Shown here one piece after another: positions 35,881 through 48,450 of a DNA stretch of 64,000 bases. The stretch's first letter is position 1. Every line of letters begins with the position of its first letter. Source of the DNA: Stratiolaelaps scimitus. Its lineage: Eukaryota; Arthropoda; Arachnida; Mesostigmata; Laelapidae. The stretch lies in contig JABWDB010000012.1 of NCBI GenBank assembly GCA_019614645.1, positions 3,968,001 to 4,032,000 of the forward strand, given 5' to 3'. A model generated the notes under the pieces. That model searched no databases, was not told the DNA's origin, and was given only the letters and a program-made list of their open reading frames with translations. Position numbers and translations under genes: made by a program.

Positions 35881-38800
35881 TACTTTTCGCAGTCTCAGTC
35901 TGAGTTACTTCTGAACATTTCTCATATATATATATATATATATATATGTCTAGTGGTTTTTCTTGCATGAACTTTGTTGACAAAGTTTCCATACAAATGC
36001 ACTAAGAAGTTTATTCGTATCAGTGCGTGCTGCATGATTTAAGCCAGTAACCTAATTAGGGTTATACGGTTGCTGTAATGACGCCGCGACGCCACTTCGC
36101 CGTGTACAATGTTTCACTGGATACGTTGAATACAAGATGATGGCTTGTCTGCCATTTGCACATCACCATTCTGCTAAGCAGTAATGTACGGAGCTCTAAA
36201 TCATCCCTTTCTGAGTTCGTATCTGCACAAGATAAACAGTGATTTCATCTCGACGGACAGAACAGAACCCTAGGCCACACTAGCACGCTTCGGATCGTCG
36301 GATCGCGCCCGCCTGGCTGTGCCTTGAGCAAAAATCACCCACACCTCCCCACAGCCTAAACTAACCTGACACAATTGATTCCTTCGTTCCCATCGATACG
36401 ATCACACATGCTCTTAGTGTATTGGCATAACACTACTCTCGGCATTCGCCATTATACAAATACTCACAGCGGTATTGTGCAATAGATCTACACGTTCTCC
36501 TGTAGCACCTAGCCTAATAGGTAGCCTCAGGATTTTTTTTTGTGATAGAGAGGTTCTCGCGGGCACACAGGTTCTCAGTTACATTTCTTCTTCTGGTAGC
36601 TAGCTCATTGCTGACGGCCTGCCGAGCATCTGATCTTCGTAATAACAATGTGACTCCCAACAGGCGCTATTTAGGCTTGTCCTCCTCACCGTAGCGCGTA
36701 CCTGGCTTGGCCTGGCTCTTTTTCTCATTTTGCCACCGCCGTTCCCCGCCTACTTCCCTGCTCCGAGACTTGGATCATTCAACATCTCACATGCCGCCCT
36801 TGATGATGAATTCTCACCTGACTGACAACACCGAGTGATATTTCATACGGGGGGCTCTGCTCAGCTCGGACGTGTGAAGTGAGTGTGTCAAACAGTCTGA
36901 CATCGAGGACCTTACAACGAGAGGTTCACAGACGCCGCCGCCACTAGCAACGTTCGTGTATTGACGCTGGCTGCGAACTGGCACGCTGATGTCGCTACGG
37001 TATAATGTTGACCTGTCGCCGACGACAACCCGCTGATGACAGTCATCTGTCAGGCTCCAGTCGGTCGGTTGGTCGCCTGTCGAGCCGATGCCGTGGACCC
37101 AATGACTTCTGGATTCTAGCGCCGCCAAGTCATGCGTCAGCGGTGGCGGATACGGGATGTGGTAAAAAAGCGAACACCAAAAAAAAACGCACAACACACG
37201 AATCGGGTAACACTCACTCAACCGTGCAGCGTTCGTTACAGCGATTGACCGAACATCGCAGATCGACGGTGCCCACGGTCATCGTCGGCACCGTCAGGGA
37301 TACTTGATACGGATGTTGGAGGGCAACTACAGGATGGATACGCTTACGATAGCCGTACGCCGATCGACCCCGGGCCTACAACTCACTCTTGGTAACACGG
37401 TCGGTTCGAGGAAGCGGATGATAGATGGCAACAACAACAACAACAACAGAAAAAAATAGCTAAAATCGTTTGTCTAGATATGTGCCAAGTCGGGAGCCCA
37501 CAAGCGCCCTAGCAAATAGAGGCTGGGCAGGAAAGCGGCGGCGGCGGCGGCGGTGGCGGCAAACGAAGTTCGACATGGTGACGAACCTGTGAAGAACGTC
37601 AGTGGAGACGAGAGAGTGGCCCGTCAAACGATCCTCATGCTCCCCACCTCAGCGTAGTGCTCGGCATTTGCTTTCTAGCATCCGTGTACCCGGGTTCCTG
37701 ATCGTGAGGCGAGCTCGTTTGATGTCGATGACGTTTTCGACGACCGGAGAACCGATGCAGATATACCTAGCGACGGTAAGTGCGAAGCTAGCAATCTCGT
37801 CATCGTTCGACAACGGATAAAGATAGACGGGAGCTGTCGCGATAGAGGTAACTGTTTCTCTCTCTCTCTCTCACGCTCTCTCTCTCTCTGCTGGACCGAC
37901 ATGAAGATGTTCGACTTGCCGACGACGAATGACCGTGGGTCGGCGGTGATGAAGTCGTGTCGTGTCCTGTATCCGAAATTGCCATTTCGGCAAACACCAA
38001 ACGGCACAAAACAGCAACATCTACAATCAGTACACTTCTGCAAGAGCTTCGGTGACGCCAACAACCATCAGTAGCAGCATTAGTAATCATAATAATAAAG
38101 ATAATCATACAGTAACAATAATGACACTGCGCCAACGTCAGAGGTGCGTTATCGCCCTCTCTCCTGTAATCCCTTCCAAGCCACCTCCTCAATTCCCCCA
38201 TCTACTCAGCCATTACCCCTCGTCCCTGAGTCATCGTGGAGAGATGATGGCCGAGCGGATCAAGAATCGGATTGATAGTACCGTTCTGGGATATCGTCAC
38301 GGGCAGAACCAGAGATGAGATAGCTAAAGAAAATGTGCCGCCTTCTGCGAGAACGGCTCGAATGGTAGCTGGCGGCAGCAGCGACAACGGCAACAACTTT
38401 CCCAACACGAAGTACCTCTGAGGACGCGGTTATCCGAAGGTCGATGAAGGGGAATTGTGAATGATCACGCCACCGCCGATTAAGTTATCAGCTGAAGACT
38501 TGAACAGGGGGTCCGTGCGTACAACTGTTGTTGTGAACGCGTGAAGATGTCGAAGTTGATCGTTGGCCGTAGGATATAACAGGCTAAGATTATACTATAT
38601 AGAGGAAGAGGTCTTTGAAGAAGCTGCGGTTCAAGCAACGAACCGTTAAGGCTGGCAACGCAACGTAACAAAGACGCGCGGGAAAGCCGACGGGATTGAA
38701 GAGCACTACTATACGAGACTGTGCGTCACGGCGGCGACAGCACATGAAGACAAAATTGAAGAAGGAGTCCCACACGTAATGAGGAACCAAAATGGAACTA

Positions 38801-39324
38801 CCTCACGTGGCAGCAAAATCAACGCGGATGTTGGCGAAGATGTCCGAAGACCTTTCACGGCTCATACCTCTCCTTCCTAACCTCTTTGCGTTTTGTCGGG
38901 CACGAGTTTCGAAACGAAATGACAGGACGTCCGCTTAGAATACCGGTTCTGCCTGAGTGTTCCTCTGAATTATGAGGCGATCATCAGTGTTGATCAGGAT
39001 CGTCACCTGCCCACCGAATGGTCACCAAGAGCCTCCCGATGGTCTCGCGTGAGTGACACCATCTCGCCTTTGTGTTTGACCTACGTATATACGCCTGCGT
39101 TTAATGCAACCACTCACGCACTTCGCCTTTTGATACGGCGCAAAAAAAAAGCTTGCCACGAATAGTCGAATTTCTTCAGTTGCCCCTTAATACGACTGAA
39201 GCAGATGGCAGAAGATCGATGCACAGAACAGAATACAGAAGAAAAAAGAAGTGGCGTCAAATTAGAGCTTCGGTGCCGACAACCCCGACCGTGACGATTG
39301 ACTCGTCGACGACACATTACTACG

Positions 39325-39383
<59 letters not shown>

Positions 39384-39705
39384 ATAGAGTTGATCAAATA
39401 CCGGTTGCGGCCAACGTTGCGGCCCATCCGTCGGCTACGGTAGAAGTCAATCGATCACTGAAGAATCAGAGGAAGACGAGAACTGACGAATCTATCGAAT
39501 ACCCGAGGAACTTCGATACAGAGTAAGTTGACGCTAGTTGTCCCCGTAGTCGATTATGTTTTCGATCGCTTCACGTTCAACGTATGAAGCGGTTGAAAAT
39601 CAGTTACGATTTGGTGACATCGCGGTCGATTTGCTGTAGCTAGCCTACGCTTGGGTTAAGCAGCAATTTCATGAATCGCTCGTGACGGGCTGCATAAGAA
39701 GGCCG
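35881..39705. other. Non-coding stretch, AT array at right end
   Basis: Nothing codes convincingly here. There is an AT tract near 35924-35947, a CGG-repeat run near 37539-37560, TC tracts near 37857-37888 and a 56-bp AT array at 39326-39381. A 9-bp inverted repeat GACGGTGCC / GGCACCGTC spans 37265-37295. About 38600-39300 is fairly free of simple repeats, but I recognise no product in it. Confidence 0.45.
39326..39381. repeat. (AT)28 microsatellite
   Basis: An uninterrupted AT run of about 56 bases. Confidence 0.96.
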
Positions 39706-39855
39706 AGAAGAAGAAGAAGATGATCATCACCATTAGTCTCCATAATGACATTTACAGAGTTGCTTCAAATAATGTTTGTTTCACAACAAGGAATCAGGTT
39801 TCCCTCGGGAGCAATCACTGCGGAATCCACTGCGCCACGAGGAAGCCTTGCCCAC
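39706..39855 (-). mobile_element. Possible tRNA-derived SINE of a second type
   Basis: On the minus strand CCTCGTGGCGCAGTGGATT (around 39843-39825) contains a consensus pol III A box TGGCGCAGTGG (39837-39827). A weak B-box-like AACCTGATTCC follows at 39800-39790. The sequence ends at a TTC-repeat tail (plus-strand AGAAGAAGAAG, about 39706-39720), a common SINE ending. The A-to-B spacing is short and the B box matches poorly, so this could be chance. It lacks the tail of the SINE family at 28.7 and 35.8 kb. Confidence 0.35.
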
Positions 39856-42800
39856 TGATAGAGAAAATGCTACCGAGAGTGAGGTCGGCCACCACTGACG
39901 GCCAAGGCAACAGACGCGAAGAGCGAACCCGAGGAATTCCCGAGAGGGAGAAATCTGATGTGTTCTCCTGATGCCGGATCGCCGATTGTGTGAGGCTGAG
40001 GATCCGGCGCTAGTGGCGGAGTTCGTGTGGAATGGCTAAACGACGCGTTGCGTCGGAGTCCGGGCTACCATCAGCGATCATCGTGACCGCGCCGTGTGTG
40101 GCACTCTTCTGTCGTTGCCCGTCGAGGTACTTCGCTGTGCCGAAGCGTCATTGAAGCCTGAGCTCATCTGGGTCTCACCCGGCAATATCGGAGGCTGGGT
40201 CTGAAGGGGGAAGTGGGGCGTAGATGAAAGTCAGAAGAAACCCACCCATATCCTCCCGGTCGACCCACAAGTTGGGAGACAGGTCTACACACCGCGGAAA
40301 GTCGTTACTTCAGAGGGACGGGTGACGAGTGACACGTCAGCAGTGGCCGATTGCCCAGATCGCGATGATGAATATCCGAGATGTTGATGGCGGTGCCGCC
40401 CGTGCTCCGGCGGCTTCTGCGACAACCGCCAAATCACGAATGACGCTGTATCACGAAGCACCCGAAGACACCATTTGATGGCGAAAAGAACGACGTAACT
40501 GATGACGTTATCGCCTGACGATACAGCCGCCTTCCTCCGATCTGGGTGGCACCCGTGATGATCGGCCGGGAAGATGTCGATCTGTGCCCGGCCGAACACT
40601 AAGAGCCCGTACAAAAGTCCACCCCACCCGCCTTATCCACTGCTCGGTAGGCGAACAACTGCGTTTCGGATGGTTCAAGGCCAACAATTGCTGCCCTCGA
40701 CAAACGTGTGCCGTCCATCAATCTCTATGTAAGCATGTACTCCTTGCAACAATATATCGGGACGAATCACGTTATGCTAACGACAAAGTCATCAAGGAGA
40801 CACAAAGCACGATTTAGCTCTGGCCTTCAAACATTCGTTCGGAAGCAATTCCACAACGAGGTGACTGCACCAGTCCCACCGCAATGAACAATCATTGTAA
40901 TGAACATGGCCAGCATTTTTATGCCAATAGATAACGCACTTATTCAACTCCGGTAGCAGGTGTGCTTTTAAAGTAGAATGAATATTCTTCCTGGCTACCT
41001 TCGACGATAAAATGTATACGCGGCAATATCGCAATCAGGTAGCTGGTCATCTTGCGCAAAAATACAAAATATCATATATGCGTTCCGCTAGGCAATGACA
41101 CCGTGAGTATACGCAACGAACGTCCACCGGAGACCCTTCTGAATGATTCTGAGAGTGAGAGAGACAGACAGATAGATAGATCAAGACGATTCGTCACCTT
41201 CAACACATGACGCACAGATGCATAACTGATAATGGTGCGATTTGTTCGTCAACGGTTTCCACAGCATTCCTCTGCTATCTCGATCGTGCATCTCGATCGC
41301 GTGCGTGTGCACTAAACATCTAAGCCGACACATGAACAACAACTTACCGCTGCTGCTCCTGCTGACGACGTTGCTGCCCATGCGCCATTTACAAATTTAC
41401 AAGCCATCCCTGCATAGGTGAATAAAGCCGCTATCTGTGAACTGACAAGGAACCGCCCGCCGTCCGTTGGGTTGTCGCTCCCAAAGAGATCGAAGGAAGA
41501 GATTATTCCCAGAGGTTAGACGAACGTACGGTGAGCCGCCACTCTCACAAGATGCCGGGCGACAACTGCGGGCGTCCGATGCACCTCGAGCGAGAGGAGA
41601 CGGCAGTCTTCAAAGCGAACGATTTGCTTTAGTCTCTCTCCACGATCTCTGCCGTCTTCGTGCGGGCTTCGTCTATTATATATGGGCTGGTGATAGCATT
41701 GACAGCAGCAGCCGTAGCCGCAGCAGCAGCAGCAAAACACCACCCTAGCCTATCCAGTCCTAAAGTCATAAGAAGTTCGTGCTGCCCGAGAGCGAAGTTG
41801 AACCTATGTAAATCTATTAGCTCCCCACGCCACACGCTCAGGTGCTCATCGTACGGTGTGACATGCGGCTAAATATTATATGAGTGTATTTATATGGCGT
41901 TGTGGTCACACAACGGCAACGAGTGGAGTAAAATCTACTCGAGCTGAGCTGAGCTGAGCGAGGTCGGCCGATGTTCCTTTCACTCACGCGCTGTTATCGT
42001 CGTCGTCATCATCTTCGTTTACTCTCGTGAAGGGCTCAGCTCAGCAACCCTACAGCGTTGAGACACAAACGAGAAAAACAAGGACGCAACAGCGATTTTT
42101 GATTTACAGCCTCGCTACGGCGGCGGCAGCGGCGGCGGCGGTCACCGCAACAAGAGCGATGATAACGACAACAACGACGACGATGACAACCCCGATCGAT
42201 GGGGGCACACAGCGGGTGTCTCTATCTCTCTCGCTCTCGCTCCTTGTGCAGCTCGTCCTTATATTCTGTCGTTAGGAGAAGAAATAGAGACCACAGAGGT
42301 AGATAATACGCGTGCGTGCGTTCGTCAGCTGAAAGTGTTGTTTTGGCTGTTCTTCTCTCTCTCTCTCTCGTTAGTTTGTAATCATCGCGATCGTCGCTGT
42401 CGGTAGCCAGCTTGAGACGAAGCCAGCTACCAGGATATTCCCAAGGGACCGTCCGTCTGGCAGAGTAAAATCAGGCGGGGAGGGCAAAGCATAGAAGGGC
42501 GTGGATCGCTTCTGCCTAACCTTCATTTACCCAGCACCCGTCACGGCATCGGAGAATCCCTCATGCTATTCAACTAGAAAATGAACAACAACAACAACAG
42601 CAGCGGCGGCGGTGGCGGTAGTCGTGGAATCAACGCAGCATCTTTATCGTGTGAATTAGGCCCTGTGTCGCTTCGTGCAACCACAGCGGATAATCACATC
42701 AATCGGGCTCAATCGGCAGCACTACGGTGCCAGCTGCACGGAGAACACCATCATCGGGCATCTGTCTGTCGATGGCCGACACTTGTAGAGTTTGCCCCGT

Positions 42801-45507
42801 TGTTCCTCCCGTAAACCTCTGCCCATCCAAAATCGACCTACCCTCAAGATACCTATGTACCTCTTCATCATAGACAAAACTCTCTATCTCTCTCTCTGTA
42901 TACATGTATCTATGTGTCTCTTGGCGCAGCGTTCTTGTTCTTCCATACTTGGTAGTCATTCTTCTCCCGATGATGATAGTGCGATTTCTTCCAACGAAGC
43001 AATCAGCGCGCGAAATCCACCTTGATCGATTGCTTCTTTGACCACCACCACCATCCATTGCAGTTGATTGGTTCCGTTCGGTTGGCCCGAGGAGGTTGAA
43101 CCAGAGAGAGAGAAATAAAGAATCTCAATGGGATGGAACAGACGGCCTCGCTCTGGGCGGCTATTGCTGTTGTTGTTACTGTTGCTGTTATATGACGAAG
43201 TGCATAATGCCATCGCCCGGGTCGCTTTAATGACGGTTGCCTCGAGAGGTTAGTTCCGCGTGGCCGTTACAGTGTATATAAGTGTAACGTAGTTTATTGC
43301 ATCTCTCCTGATTTTGCCTGCAAGACTCGGTCGGTCATCTCAATGCAAGGAGATAGTGAATGCACTGGCCTGCTCCGAATCGGTGTTACTAATCGGTGTG
43401 TACACCATCTACTGGACCAAGCAGTCAATACGATAGGACAATCCCCGCTCGCTGGCGCACGCTGACGCCGGCAGGGATCACACACAAACTCGACGAGTGA
43501 GCCTGAAATCGAAACAAGGCGAGAGGTCCCTTCCAACCTTTAGGGGGGATTTTCGCCTCTCCGTAAGCTGCTCCCCACTAGAAGAGGTTTCTTGCTATAC
43601 TCAAATGATAAGGTGACCTGAATTCGTTTCCAGGGCGATCAAATAGGCACAGCATTTGCCTCTGGGTTGACGAGGCAAGGGGATATTGTTTTCACATGAA
43701 TTCATGGCTTATTAATCCACCTACCACTGTCACAGTGTTCAAGCCGATAACCGCGGACGCATCGACAAAAGTGGCAGATCCCCATCAACGTAAATATTGC
43801 TGGCGGAACGGGAAGAAGGCCCGGCACCACTGATGAACACATTGAATAGAGTTGCGTCCTGATTGTGGCGACGCTGACGCCGTCGTCTTGGTCCTTCAGA
43901 CCACACTTGGTGTGGTGCTTCGTTTTCTTTCTTTAAGGCTTTCGCCTAAAAAGCCTTTCGCCTCGTCCGTCTCGCGCTCTAATGGTTATTTTTATAGCAC
44001 CCAACCTCTCGGTGCCCAACCCTCCGTAGGTCTGACTTCGTATCAAGTCAGAGACTTAGTCAAGACGTAGTCCATTCGACTTAATGTCCATTCGAATTCT
44101 ACCAGCATCTTCGCCTTGTAGTGACACTATCCCCAATATTATGACCGTCCACGTTCGGCACCTAACGCGTAACCTACCCCACGAATGCAAGCACCCATAA
44201 GACATTCGAGACGCAACCGTGATGGCGCCATTCCCTTAATAATTCGAGCTGACGTTCGTCTCGAATCGTATTGTCAGAAGATGACCGCAGGCGCCGACGA
44301 GAGGGTTCCCTTCTCTAAGCAAGCAATTGCAGCTCGACGGCAATGCGACCGGCACTTCGAGCTCATCGGAACCACCTGATCGCGTGGTGCCGATCTGACC
44401 CGGCATTTGCGCGGATCCTCATCAACATCGGTAGGGATACCTAAGTAACAACGAGCCCTACCCGAAGCAACGCGCACGATTCCTCGCTTATGTGCTGGTG
44501 CTCTACCTATTTTTGCTATCTTTCCTCTACTGACTTGGCACTTGTTTATAGCCGAATAGGATTTTACTGCCCGCCTTTTCTTTTTTTGCCACAAAGCCGT
44601 GATTCGATTTCAGCTTCGGCATACGCTATCTGCTGGGGTGTCCCCCGGCGCCTGATGGCAGCAAGCATTTGCTCGATAGCGGAACGGTGGCGTTGTTCCG
44701 TTCCCCGCTTCATGGCGGCCGTGTTCCTTAGTGTCGTGAATCCAGCCAGAAACGTCGTTGACGTCCACGATCCACGATTCCTGCCTCATCGTATTGGTAG
44801 TGTACTATGTTATATTTGTCACGGTTGGTTTTTCGGTGTATTTAGCTAGTGGTGTTCATTCCCGTTAGTTGTCTCTACTGTGAACGGCCTCTTCGAAGGT
44901 CCCACCTCGTCTCTTCGATAACCGCAACGTTGTTTTATTCCCTATGCGGTTTCGCGTCAGATGCTCTCTTGATTCGCACTGTTTGACGCGATTATCCACA
45001 ACCGTACGACGGTCCGGTGCCCGGCGTCGCCAGGTCGCCCTTATCGACAAAACGCCACCAGTTCGAAAAACGGACCACCTATGCAGCTTATTGCTTCACG
45101 AGATGAGCCCCGAGCGGGTCCCACCGGGAAAATAGCCAAATGGCGAAGATCTCTGCCGGTGTACGACCACGATCGTGCCGCGCACATCGGCTTCGCACTT
45201 TCATCTGCTCCGGTGTATTTTGTCACTCGCTTGGAGTCGATGTAACCGATCGAGCCGAATGGTCAGGTCTGCCAGACTGTCAGTGGTTCTGTCCACGCCA
45301 GTGGATTCGGTTGACAGCGCCCTAACCCTCACTCAAAGTGCCGTTCAAGAATTGGATCAATTCGATCATTAGAATTAGCTTAATCTAATATCTACCTTTG
45401 TAGCTTTACACTTCGAAAAGGAAGATCGCGAAATGAGCAATAGAGACAAGACGAGCGAATTGCAACCAGGTTATTGTACATAGTCCCTTTGACGTACGAC
45501 TACTCGC

Positions 45508-45623
<116 letters not shown>

Positions 45624-48274
45624 CTAACCACGAACTAAGCAATTAACCGCTCACGAGAACGCTACATCAAGTTCGTTTACCTTCACTAAAGCTTTCGACT
45701 CTCGGCTTCTCACAGCTGATCGCAATCAGTGTCCATTCGCAGCTCAAGACGCCGCGCTCCCCTGGTCGAAAGCTAAGATCGAAGCACCCTACCCCAAGTG
45801 GACTTGAAACCTACACAAGAGCTCCTACCTGCGCACAACAACGGCTCGAACGGCAGAATAAGCGAATGCACCACTGGGACGATCATGCAGAGAAGAGAGC
45901 GGACAGTGCTTCTGCCGTTCGTGAAAGGCGATCAACGAGCATACGATGAGAGCTGGTTGGTCTCCTCGTGGTCTTCGCGCGGTGTTCGGATACACGCAGT
46001 GGATCCCTGAGGACATTCCGACTTTGGCGAGAGATGAATGCCTTGCACCTCAGGCTCACTTCGCCATCATCAGACCTCGATCTCTCCCTCGTTCGCCGCC
46101 GGCTCTCGGCCTCGCTCACCCTATCTCCACGCTATCTGACATGTTTGTTATAGTAATAAATTACCTTGTTATAATAGATGGTGTCTTGTGTGACACCTCA
46201 TGCGCGGGGTTGAATTTTCATCCGGCTGAGAGAGGATCAGACGATGTCGAGGGTGCGGCATTTTGAACGAGCTAGAGGCTGCAAAGTTGCCCAATCGAAG
46301 CTGGCCAGGTCGACGAATTGGGATTTCTCGATAGACGGACGCAGCAGAGAGCGGCTGTGCTAACCATTTGAAGAAAGGGGGGGATGTCTCGCACAGACAG
46401 CCGTGGCGACGTATGATATATGGACGCTGTTGTATCATCGAAGTATTCAATAGGAACAAACAACGACTAGCAGCAGGCGATGCCGAGCAGATGTAGCAAG
46501 CGTTGTGTTTAGATGTTTACAGGACCGGTGTAGGATTCTAGTGAGGGTCTAGTTAGCGGGTTATTCGGTGCGACCTGACGACCTGACCACGACGTCAAGC
46601 TGCAAATAGCATGCAAGCATATTTAATTGTCTGTCCGCATTTGTGCCGATGTGGTTGGACATTTACCTTCGTAAGCCGAGTGTTCTACTCGTAACGTTGT
46701 CAAGCAGAAACGAGGTTAATTACGAACAGTTTTATGAACGGTGTTAATTTTAATCTCTATTTAATGCTGTGGCAGACCTTCCTCGCACATTTTCTTCTAT
46801 ATCGGTCGGACGATAGCTTCAATTTTGCCCGATTGGCTGTGCACAGGGCCTTCTCCACGGCGTACAACCCGTCGTCGAATTCGGCCCATAACAATCCCCT
46901 ACCGAGGACAAGAACAGATGAAGGATGCTGCTGCTGCGATGCTTGACGATGTACTCCATCATCGCGAGCGACGTACACGCCAAGATCTGAACGAAAGCCA
47001 GGGGGGGATGTCGGGACCCGGCAACGAACGGCTCCTCTCGCTGGCCAGAAGCTAACGTCGAGACGTCCGGACACCCCCAAAGGCCTACTAACCTCCACCA
47101 GTAAGTTGCTGTACAAGTATCCGGATTGCGTTCGTTTCGCATAGAATATCAGTGCCAGAGGCGGGGAAAGGTAGCACTAGAGCAGAACTCGCGCAGCAGC
47201 AGCAGCAGACATCGACGGAATAAGCAACATCTCAGCGGATGGACGATGGTGAACGAGAACAGCTCAACGGAACCATGGATGGACGAATTGAGAGGTAACG
47301 CTATCGGCGTGACGTGGACGGCGGTACGGTACAAGCTGAGCGCTCGGTGTGGGCAACGTGGGCAGAAATATAGTCCAGCAGCCAAGAGAGACCGGAGTTA
47401 AGTATCTAGTCTAACTTAGGCTGTGTTAGGTGACCCTAGTGGATGGGTGATGCGTACGAGGGTTTTAGGGGTCCGCCGTCACCGCTGCCAGCCGCCCCGC
47501 GACCACTCGTCTTGCCTCTTACTTGAAGCGGCAGTTCGACCAGTCCCCGCCTCGACAAGCGACCTACGAACCGACCGACCGACCGACCGACCAAGCGCTC
47601 TCTCACTGAATCTCTATCCAAGCCTTTCGGGGTTGAGGGGTTTTGCAGAATCGGATGGGGATCCGCATGAGGGAGAGGAGCGAAGGGAGACGAAGGCCGA
47701 ATTAGAGAATAGTTGAATGATAGGGGTAATGTAGTACGCCGATCAGTCTTTATCAAAACGCCTTGCCTGCCTGCCAGACCGACCAGGCCGCCCGCCAGCC
47801 GGCCAACATCCATCCTTCGTTTTTTTTTCTGCCAGCGGTGGTCGTCATGGTGTGAAGGCTGCTGTCCCGGCCACTTCATGCTGATGCTGCCGACGGCGGC
47901 CGAGTGCCGCGACGACGGCGGCGGCGGCGGCGGTGGCGGAATCGGTTTCCACCGCTATCAGCGAGCCGGACGAAGACGAAGGGAGCCAACGGCCAAAGCA
48001 ACCAATATATGATGCGTTCATCCATCTTCTGTGTTCTTGCCATATCGCCGCTTGCTGTAGTTGTTCTCTCGTGCCTTTGCGTGCATCCACAAGCATATCA
48101 AACGCGCACCAGCACACGCAAAGCTGCATACACACACACACACATATATAATACCCATACGTACCCCCGCTGCCGGCTGAGGCATGAGCCCTATAGATAC
48201 ACTGTTTCTATGCACAATAGTCTCTTCCTATTGACCCATCCGACTAATCTACTATCCACTCGAAAACCTCACAA

Positions 48275-48279
<5 letters not shown>

Positions 48280-48344
<65 letters not shown>
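48280..48344. repeat. (AT)n microsatellite, 65 bp
   Basis: An uninterrupted AT run of 65 bases, the longest AT array in the window. It generates false Ile-Tyr open frames on both strands. Confidence 0.97.
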
Positions 48345-48345
<1 letters not shown>

Positions 48346-48450
48346 CTACAATAACTAAGCAGTGGCACGCAACTGAAGTTCACAGCCAGCAGAAAGGATC
48401 CGAGGTCGAGGGGAATAAGAATAGACCCTTGAGGAGTATGTATGTACACG

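Noticed and set aside
41660..41872. Small secreted cysteine-containing protein (signal-like Ala-rich start)
   Set aside because: The apparent Met is a GTG, there is no ATG in frame, and the hydrophobic stretch comes from a CAG/GCA microsatellite.
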